From positions 62,001 through 126,000 of the forward strand of contig NZ_MBEQ01000069.1 in assembly GCF_001954135.1 (NCBI RefSeq): a stretch of 64,000 bases of DNA. The letters are read 5' to 3'. Shown one piece after another: positions 58,172 through 64,000 of the stretch. Origin of the DNA: Mycobacterium sp. GA-1841 (GTDB lineage: Bacteria > Actinomycetota > Actinomycetes > Mycobacteriales > Mycobacteriaceae). The notes beneath the pieces were generated by a model. That model worked only from the letters and a program-made list of their open reading frames with translations, made no database searches and had not been told where the DNA came from. The translations under genes were made by a program, and so were the position numbers. The first letter of the stretch is position 1, and every line of letters starts with the position of its first letter.

Positions 58172-58549
58172 ATGGCAGACAAAGGCGACGGCCGGGCCCG
58201 CCCGGCTTCGGGACGGCAGCGGATTCGGACACTGACGCAGGCCGCGCTCAACGCTGACATGACAGTGGAGCAGGTCGACACCCTGCTCAGCGACCTCAGC
58301 ACCACCCTGGTCGATCTCAACAAGTCGACCGGAGGACTGGACGCCACGCTCGACCGGTTCAACGACACCATCACCCGGATCGACGAGCTCGCGCCTCGGC
58401 TGATCGGTGTGGTCGACCGGCTGGAATCCATCGTCGACCGCGTGGAGGCCATCGTCGGGATCGGCGAGGCGGTGATGTCGCCGCTGGCTGCGACGGAGAA
58501 CGCGGTCCGCGGAATGGTCAGCCGGATTCGGGCGAGCGCCCACCTGTAA
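58172..58549 (+). CDS. Small coiled-coil protein (Rv1444c-like), function unknown
   Basis: 125 residues. A basic N-terminus (DKGDGRARPASGRQRIRTL) is followed by a long heptad-like helix (about 30-105: VDTLLSDLSTTLVDLNKSTG, then DATLDRFNDTITRIDELAP and VVDRLESIVDRVEAIVG). The sequence ends ENAVRGMVSRIRASAHL, mildly amphipathic. The pattern resembles phasin-like or scaffold helices that self-associate or lie along membranes. It is not recognised as an enzyme. It lies beyond the pentose-phosphate operon with its own promoter. Convergent with ppc, 22 bp apart. Confidence 0.75.
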   Translation: MADKGDGRARPASGRQRIRTLTQAALNADMTVEQVDTLLSDLSTTLVDLNKSTGGLDATLDRFNDTITRIDELAPRLIGVVDRLESIVDRVEAIVGIGEAVMSPLAATENAVRGMVSRIRASAHL

Positions 58550-58571
58550 TTCCTCGCCGAGATGACGCGAC

Positions 58572-61379
58572 TCAGCCGCTGTTCCGCAGTGCGGTGGCCA
58601 ATCCGCTCATGGTGAGCAGGATTCCGCGCTGTACCAACTCGTCGGCGTCCCCCGCGCGGTATCTACGGAGCAACTCGACCTGCAGATGATTGAGCGGTTC
58701 GAGATAGGGAAACCGGTTGAACACCGAACGCGCCAGGGCCGGGTTGTCGGCCAACAGATCGTCCTGACCGGTGATGAGTTTGTACATCGCGATCGTGCGG
58801 CCGTGTTCGGCCACGATCTTGTCGAACACCCTGCTGCGCAGTTCTTCGTCATCCACCAGTTCCGAATACCGGGCCGCCAGACCCAGATCCGACTTCGCCA
58901 TCACCTGCGCCATGTTGGAGAGCACCGTGCGGAAGAACGGCCACCGCGCGTAGAGGTCTTGTAAGACCGCCAGACGTGACGCGTCGCCGTCGATCCACTG
59001 CTCGAACGCGGTGCCGGTGCCGTACCAACCCGGCAGCATCACCCGGGACTGGCTCCAGGCCAGGACCCAGGGGATGGCCCGCAGATCGGCGATCGACGTA
59101 GTCGGCTTACGAGAGCTCGGGCGGCTGCCGATGTTGAGCGCGCCGATCTCGCTGACCGGGGTCGACGCCTGGAAGTACTCGACGAATCCCGGTGTCTCGT
59201 GGACCAATTCGGCGTATGCGCGCTGGCCGCGAGCCGCCAGCTCGTCGAGCACCCGGTAGGCGGGCTCGGGGTCGTCGCCCAGCCCCTCGACGTCGAGCAG
59301 GGTGGACTCCAGCGTCGCGGCCACCAGCGTCTCCAGGTTGCGGTGGGCGATCCGCGGCTCGGCGTACTTCGCGGCGATCACCTCACCCTGTTCGGTGATC
59401 CGCAACGATCCCTGCACCGCCCCGGGTGGCTGGGCCAGGATCGCGTCGTAGCTCGGCCCGCCGCCGCGGCCGACGGTGCCGCCGCGACCGTGAAAGAGAC
59501 GCAACCTGATCCCCGTCTTGCGCGCAGTCTCGACGAGATCCAGCTCGGCCCGGTACAGCGCCCAGTTCGCCGCGAGATAACCACCGTCTTTGTTGGAGTC
59601 CGAGTACCCCAGCATCACCTCCTGATGCTGAGCACGCGCGTTGACGATGCTGCGGTACACGGGCAGCTCCAAGGCGCATTCCAGGATCGACGCGCCCCGC
59701 TGCAGATCGTCGATGGTCTCGAAGAGCGGCACGATGCCCACGGGTGCGAAGACTTGCCCGCCGTGGGCGGCGCCCGAAACATCGAGCAAGCCGGCCTCTT
59801 TCAGGAGCACCGCGGCCTCGAGCAGGTCGGACACCGACTGACACATCGAGATGATGTAGTTCGGCACCGCTTGGGCCCCGAACACGTTGACCGCCCGGGC
59901 GGCCGCGCCGACGATGTCGAGTTCCTTGCGGGCCAGCTCGGACAGCTCGGCACCCGCACCGATCAATGGACGGCGGGTGGCGATCTCTCCGGCGAGAAGT
60001 TCCACCCGCCGCGATTCGGACAGCGAGGCGTAATCGGGATGGACGCCGGCCCAGGCCAACAGCTCGGCGACCACCTGCTCGTGCACCTCGGAGTTCTGCC
60101 GCATGTCCAGGCCGCACAGATGGAACCCGAAGACCCGCACTGCTTCTCGCAGCCTGGCCAGCCGGTCGTCGGCCAGGATCGCACTGCCGCTGGTGCGCAG
60201 TGACGCGTCGACGGCGTCGAGGTCGGCCAGGAACTCCTCCGGGTTACCGTAGGCGTCCAGCCCCAGGTCCAGTTCATGTTCGGGTTGCTCGTCGAGGATC
60301 GCTCGACCGGTGGCCGTCAGCCGGGCATGGATCACCCGCAGGGCCCGCCGGTAGGGCTCGTCGGCCCGGGCGGGCTCATGGCAGGAATCGGCCAGCGCCA
60401 TCAGGCCGTCAGTCACCGCGACCAGCCGACCCGACATCGAGAGTTCTTCTTCCAGCGCGGTGATCTCGGTGAAGTAGTGCGCAAAAGCCACATGAGCGGC
60501 CCGTCCCGTGGCCAGCCGCACGACGCCCGAGTCGACGTTCGGATTGCCATCGCGGTCACCGCCGATCCAGCTTCCCGGTCTCAGGATCGGCTGCTCCAGC
60601 AGGTGCGCATCGGGCCAGCGGACCTGCAACGCCGTCCGCACCGCGGCGTTGACCTGAGGGATCACGTCGAAGAACGCCGCCGGGTAATAGCGCAGGCCGG
60701 TTTCGATCTCGTCGGAGATCTTGAGCCGGGACAGCCGTACGAGCGCGGTCTGCCACAACGTGAGGATGTGGCGGCGCAACTCGATCTCGATGTCGCGGCC
60801 GTCGGCAGTCTGGGTCTGCCCGTGCAGGCGCAGCCGCATCAACTCGGTGACCCGGTGCTGGGTGTCGAACACGGTGCGGCGCCGGGTTTCGGTGGGATGA
60901 GCGGTGATCACCGGAGCGACCAGGGCGCCGCTCAGGGCGGCTGCCACCGCCTGCCCGTCGAGGTCGGCCGAGTCGAGCTTGCGGTACGTCGCGGCCAGGC
61001 TGCTGTCCTGGGGCGGCTCGCCGGCCGCTTCGTGCACGGCCCGGCGGCGCTCACGGTGGATGTCCTCGGCGACATTGGCCAACAGCGCGAAGTGGGTGAA
61101 GGCCCGGATCACCGGGATGGCCTGGCGAACGTCGATGTCGGAGAACAGATCCGCCAGCTCGGAGCGGTCGATCTCTGACCGGCGGACCCGAAAGGATTCC
61201 ACGCGGGCCCGCTCGACCAGGTCGAACACCTCTGCGCCGTTCTGCTCTCGCACGGTGTCGCCGAGGATGGCGCCGAGCAGCCGGATGTCCTCGCGCATCG
61301 GCTCGGTGGCCTCGCGGCCCACCGGGGTGCGGTGTACCGAACCGATCGGTTCGAGTGCGACGTCACTGGAGTCAGCCAT
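58572..61379 (-). CDS. ppc: Phosphoenolpyruvate carboxylase
   Basis: Carboxylates PEP to oxaloacetate, an anaplerotic step. 935 residues from the ATG at 61379. The active-site histidine is His161 ([12 protein letters not shown]). The catalytic glycine-rich loop [13 protein letters not shown] and the motif [12 protein letters not shown] are intact. The C-terminus ([11 protein letters not shown]) matches the RNTG-like end, so the enzyme is complete. An open frame extends to 61562, but its codons there are not conserved and overlap the regulatory region. GATACT lies 7 nt before the ATG, a possible leaderless -10. M. tuberculosis lacks ppc, whereas fast growers have it, which supports a rapidly growing species. 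Confidence 0.96.
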   Translation of the reverse strand: MADSSDVALEPIGSVHRTPVGREATEPMREDIRLLGAILGDTVREQNGAEVFDLVERARVESFRVRRSEIDRSELADLFSDIDVRQAIPVIRAFTHFALLANVAEDIHRERRRAVHEAAGEPPQDSSLAATYRKLDSADLDGQAVAAALSGALVAPVITAHPTETRRRTVFDTQHRVTELMRLRLHGQTQTADGRDIEIELRRHILTLWQTALVRLSRLKISDEIETGLRYYPAAFFDVIPQVNAAVRTALQVRWPDAHLLEQPILRPGSWIGGDRDGNPNVDSGVVRLATGRAAHVAFAHYFTEITALEEELSMSGRLVAVTDGLMALADSCHEPARADEPYRRALRVIHARLTATGRAILDEQPEHELDLGLDAYGNPEEFLADLDAVDASLRTSGSAILADDRLARLREAVRVFGFHLCGLDMRQNSEVHEQVVAELLAWAGVHPDYASLSESRRVELLAGEIATRRPLIGAGAELSELARKELDIVGAAARAVNVFGAQAVPNYIISMCQSVSDLLEAAVLLKEAGLLDVSGAAHGGQVFAPVGIVPLFETIDDLQRGASILECALELPVYRSIVNARAQHQEVMLGYSDSNKDGGYLAANWALYRAELDLVETARKTGIRLRLFHGRGGTVGRGGGPSYDAILAQPPGAVQGSLRITEQGEVIAAKYAEPRIAHRNLETLVAATLESTLLDVEGLGDDPEPAYRVLDELAARGQRAYAELVHETPGFVEYFQASTPVSEIGALNIGSRPSSRKPTTSIADLRAIPWVLAWSQSRVMLPGWYGTGTAFEQWIDGDASRLAVLQDLYARWPFFRTVLSNMAQVMAKSDLGLAARYSELVDDEELRSRVFDKIVAEHGRTIAMYKLITGQDDLLADNPALARSVFNRFPYLEPLNHLQVELLRRYRAGDADELVQRGILLTMSGLATALRNSG

Positions 61380-61475
61380 GCGGTCCAGTATCGGCGGACC
61401 GCCGGTGAGCCGCACCTCTGGCGCCGAGCGGACGCCGGAAAACCGCTGCTCATACGGTCCGCCGTTCTCGGTGCT

Positions 61476-61534
61476 GCTCATATGAGCAAAGTTATGCGCA
61501 TATGTTGACGCGGTTACATGTCGGTTCCTAACGT
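61476..61534 (+). promoter_or_regulatory. Sugar-operon promoter with upstream palindromes
   Basis: TTGACG (61505-61510) and TAACGT (61529-61534) are separated by 18 nt, a near-consensus housekeeping promoter, about 50 bp before the binding-protein start. Just upstream lie two palindromes, GCTCATATGAGC (61476-61487) and TATGCGCATA (61493-61502), centred 16 bp apart. Both share CATATG/GCATA cores. They are candidate operators for a sugar-responsive regulator, which could also affect divergent ppc. Confidence 0.65.
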
Positions 61535-61586
61535 GATGGACGTCATGCGCGGCCCCGGCCACGACCGCGCACAGCTAGGAGGAACA

Positions 61587-62573
61587 GTGAGACTCGCAAA
61601 AGCCCTCTCCGGAATCGCGCTCGGCGCCGCACTGGCGGTCGCGTCAACCGGCTGCTCGGTGCCCGGCGACAACGCGGCCGGAAGCACCAACACGGTAGCC
61701 GACGGGCCCGTGAAGATCGGCTTCTCTCAGGCGACCCAGCAGAGCCCGTTCTACGTCGGACTCACCGATGCGGCCAAGGCGCAGGCCGAATCCCAAGGGC
61801 ATCAATTCTTCTACGCCGACGCCAACGGCGATGTCACCAAACAGAACAACGACGTCCAGGACCTGATCACCCGCGGGGTGAACGTGCTCGTCATCAACCC
61901 CGTGGATCCGAAGGGCGTCACGCCGTCGCTCGTGGCCGCCGAGGCTGCCGGCGTCGCGGTCGTCACCGTGGACCGGCCGGTCGACAACGGCGCGGCGACG
62001 TTTGTCGGCCGCGACAACAAAGCCATGGGCGAGCTGGTCGGTAAGGCAGCCGTCGACACGCTGGGCGCGGCCGGCGGGAAGATCATCCAGATCCAGGGCG
62101 ACGCCGGCGGCGCGGTGGCCCGTGACCGCGGCAACGGATTCAAGTCCGCGGTGTCCGCGCAACCCAACATCACCGTGGTCGACGGGCCGTATGCCGACTA
62201 CACCCGCTCCAAGGCCGTCACCGCCATGCAGGATCTGCTGCAGGCCCACCCTGATCTCAAGGCGGTGTACGCACAGAACGACGACATGGCGTTGGGCGCC
62301 CTACAGGTTCTCACCGAGAACCACCGCGCCGACGTCAAGGTTTTCGGCGTGGACGGCCTCATGGAGGCAGTACGCGCCATCGCCGACGGCGACCAGTACA
62401 TCGCCACGGCACTCAACGACCCCACTGCCGAAGGTCAGCTGGCCATCGATACCGCAGTCAAGGTTGCCCGCGGTGAGTCGGTACCGGAATTCGTCGATGC
62501 CGGAACAAGTTTGGTGAACAAGACCAACGCGGCCTCACTCGAGGGTACGTCGACTTTCGCCGGCACCCAGTAA
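61587..62573 (+). CDS. Sugar ABC transporter substrate-binding lipoprotein (ribose/xylitol type)
   Basis: 328 residues. A signal sequence ends in a lipobox with Cys23 (ASTGCS). The mature part is a type 1 periplasmic-binding fold of the RbsB family: IGFSQATQQSPFYVGL, INPVDPKGVTPSLVAAE, VDRPVDNGAATFVG and YAQNDDMALGALQVL. The ligand is a pentose or polyol by family and context. AGGAGG precedes the GTG at 61587. Permease and ATPase genes are not in the window and may lie beyond 64 kb. Confidence 0.92.
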   Translation: MRLAKALSGIALGAALAVASTGCSVPGDNAAGSTNTVADGPVKIGFSQATQQSPFYVGLTDAAKAQAESQGHQFFYADANGDVTKQNNDVQDLITRGVNVLVINPVDPKGVTPSLVAAEAAGVAVVTVDRPVDNGAATFVGRDNKAMGELVGKAAVDTLGAAGGKIIQIQGDAGGAVARDRGNGFKSAVSAQPNITVVDGPYADYTRSKAVTAMQDLLQAHPDLKAVYAQNDDMALGALQVLTENHRADVKVFGVDGLMEAVRAIADGDQYIATALNDPTAEGQLAIDTAVKVARGESVPEFVDAGTSLVNKTNAASLEGTSTFAGTQ

Positions 62574-62630
62574 GCGGAGTCACCAGCGGCGTCCGCATCA
62601 GCCATCACAACACACGAGGAGACAGCTTCG

Positions 62631-63722
62631 ATGACAACCGAGGCCCCCGCCCCGGCCACCATGTCGGCATCGCCGACCCGGCCCGACACCATGACCGCGG
62701 CGGTGATGTACGCGCCGGGCGACATCCGGGTCGAGTCGGCGCCGGTACCCAAACCCGGCCCCGGTGAGGTACTGCTGAAAGTCGCCGCCTGCGGCGTCTG
62801 TGGATCCGACATTCCGAGGATGCTGCGCAACGGCGGATACGTCATGCCGATCATCTGCGGGCACGAGTTCTCCGGTTGGGTGACCGAACTCGGTTCCGGC
62901 GTCGAAGGATTCGACATCGGCGAACTGGTGTCCGTTCCCCCGCTCATCCCCTGCCGAGATTGCGAATTCTGCGCCAAGGGCGCGTTCGGACTGTGCGAGA
63001 ACTACGACTACTTCGGCAGTCGGTCCGACGGCGCGTATGCGCAGTACGTGGTCAGCCCGGTCGGCAACCTGCTGAAACTACCGGCCGGCATCGATCCCCG
63101 CGCCGCGGCGATGCTCGACCCCGCCGCCATCGCCCTACACGGGTTGTGGAAGACCGACCTGCGGGCCGGGCACCGCGTACTGGTCATCGGCGCCGGCCCG
63201 ATCGGGTTGTTCGCCGTGCAATGGGCAAAGCTGCACGGGGCCGGCCAGATCGTGGCCGTGGACCTCAGCGAGGAGAAGGCGGCCATGGCCCGTGAGGCCG
63301 GCGCCACGCACGCGGTGCAGAACGTCGAGGAGGCCCGCGCGCTGGCCGGGCGCGGATTCGACATCGTGCTCGAGTCTGCGGGCGTACCCGCGACGGCCGA
63401 CATGGCCGCGAACCTGACCGGCCCACACGGACATGCCGTCTTCGTCGGCATCCCCCACGCACCGGTGACCCTGGAGAAGGACACCTTCAACCAGTTCATG
63501 CGGCGGGAAACCAGCCTGCACGGCTCGTGGAACTCGTTCTCGGCCCCGTTCCCCGGCGACGAGTGGCGCACCTCGGCCCAGATGATGGCCGACGGAAAAC
63601 TCCAGTGGGAGTTCATGATCACCCACGAACTGCCCTTGTCGGCCCTACCGGAGATGATGCAGCAGCTCGGCGACCGTTCGATCTTCTCGTCAAAAGTGCT
63701 GTTCCTGCCGAACAAGGATTGA
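62631..63722 (+). CDS. Zinc-dependent polyol dehydrogenase (sorbitol/galactitol-phosphate dehydrogenase type)
   Basis: 363 residues, MDR family. The catalytic zinc site has Cys and His in GVCGSDIP and CGHEFSG; the structural zinc site is CRDCEFCAKGAFGLC. The NAD loop is IGAGPIGLFAVQWAK. SLHGSWNSFSAPFPG matches the galactitol-1-phosphate/sorbitol dehydrogenase subgroup. It probably oxidises a polyol or its phosphate to a ketose for the kinase encoded next. GAGGAGACAGCTTCG precedes the ATG. Confidence 0.9.
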   Translation: MTTEAPAPATMSASPTRPDTMTAAVMYAPGDIRVESAPVPKPGPGEVLLKVAACGVCGSDIPRMLRNGGYVMPIICGHEFSGWVTELGSGVEGFDIGELVSVPPLIPCRDCEFCAKGAFGLCENYDYFGSRSDGAYAQYVVSPVGNLLKLPAGIDPRAAAMLDPAAIALHGLWKTDLRAGHRVLVIGAGPIGLFAVQWAKLHGAGQIVAVDLSEEKAAMAREAGATHAVQNVEEARALAGRGFDIVLESAGVPATADMAANLTGPHGHAVFVGIPHAPVTLEKDTFNQFMRRETSLHGSWNSFSAPFPGDEWRTSAQMMADGKLQWEFMITHELPLSALPEMMQQLGDRSIFSSKVLFLPNKD

Positions 63723-63724
63723 AC

Positions 63725-64000
63725 ATGGGAATCCTTCTGACGATCGACCTCGGCACCGAAGGCGCCCGCATCGGCGCCTTCACCGAGGACGGCACCCCGC
63801 TGGGCACGGCTCACCGGCCCTACTCGACCAACCATCCCAGACCGGGCTGGGCCGAGCAGGATCCGCGAGACTGGTGGGCCGCCGTCACCGCCGCGACCCG
63901 TCAACTGCTCGACACCGACGGATGCCGGGCGGCCGGCCAGGTCATCTCGATCGCCGCGTCGACGACCGCCACGGTCGAGGCGGTCGTCGATGCGGACGGC
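63725..64000 (+). CDS. FGGY-family carbohydrate kinase, N-terminal part (runs off the window)
   Basis: The first 92 codons of a rightward gene starting two bases after the dehydrogenase stop. MGILLTIDLGTEGARIGAFT is the FGGY phosphate-binding loop, and HPRPGWAEQDPRDWWAAV the conserved substrate-side segment. IAASTTATVEAVVDADG follows as in xylulokinase/ribulokinase relatives, which often have a Thr-Thr or Thr-Cys pair here. It would phosphorylate the ketose from the dehydrogenase and feed xylulose-5-phosphate or a similar sugar to the pentose-phosphate enzymes. The exact sugar is unknown. Confidence 0.88.
   Translation, partial: MGILLTIDLGTEGARIGAFTEDGTPLGTAHRPYSTNHPRPGWAEQDPRDWWAAVTAATRQLLDTDGCRAAGQVISIAASTTATVEAVVDADG

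Overview
The window is a chromosomal segment of a high-GC actinobacterium, almost certainly a rapidly growing Mycobacterium (Mycolicibacterium). The evidence is an inhA/fabG1 pair with Ser94, Tyr158 and Lys165 in InhA, the ripA/ripB/moxR1 cluster, a mycobacterial Mas-like polyketide synthase with a PapA acyltransferase, frequent GTG/TTG starts, and gene order that follows M. tuberculosis Rv1497 to Rv1444c almost gene for gene. Rv equivalents quoted here come from remembered synteny and protein similarity, not from a search.

Layout. 1-6.7 kb: a partial papA gene and a 2,094-residue reducing type I PKS, transcribed leftward, behind a 0.9-kb AT-rich gene-free stretch. 7.6-14.4 kb: a lipL-like serine hydrolase and the methylmalonyl-CoA mutase operon mutA-mutB-meaB plus a DUF4333 lipoprotein. 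14.6-18.4 kb: a VTT membrane protein, an F420/DUF385-type oxidoreductase, an SPFH/NfeD membrane pair and an uncharacterised mycobacterial protein. 18.5-26.8 kb, all leftward: ripA, ripB, moxR1, DUF58 and VWA proteins, fabG1, inhA and hemH, so cell-wall hydrolases, FAS-II mycolate synthesis and heme synthesis lie together. 27.0-31.4 kb: a membrane protein, then divergent acn and a TetR regulator. 31.5-34.7 kb: thioredoxin, echA12, an ABC-F ATPase and a small HTH protein. 34.8-36.6 kb: two unrecognised genes where M. tuberculosis has ctpD and fadE15. 36.6-43.0 kb: the iron-sulfur operon sufR-B-D-C-S-U-T; SufB has no intein. 43.1-51.3 kb: mptB, an ABC-2 exporter, ctaA, an ATP-grasp protein, qor, a DUF1254/DUF1214 protein and ctaB. 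51.5-58.5 kb: the pentose-phosphate operon tkt-tal-zwf-opcA-pgl and a small coiled-coil gene. 58.6-64 kb: ppc and, divergently, the start of a sugar or polyol operon (binding lipoprotein, zinc dehydrogenase, FGGY kinase).

How the genes fit together. MutAB/MeaB interconvert methylmalonyl-CoA, the probable extender of the neighbouring PKS, with succinyl-CoA. Several genes depend on Fe-S or heme: acn, hemH, ctaA and ctaB, with the suf machinery close by. The right end links polyol uptake, the pentose-phosphate pathway (NADPH) and anaplerosis through Ppc.

Most of the window is conserved core genome. The points that stand out are small: an in-frame triplication in sufU, a 33-bp repeat family seen at two or three loci, a probable leaderless short ORF overlapping the acn start, dyads at the sufR and ctaA starts, a cluster of GTGAC repeats before acn, a long inverted repeat between inhA and hemH, and two uncharacterised genes before suf. 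I found no CRISPR array, insertion sequence, prophage, tRNA or rRNA, and no clear new multi-gene system. The best candidate for novel chemistry is the PKS/PapA pair, whose cluster continues outside the window.
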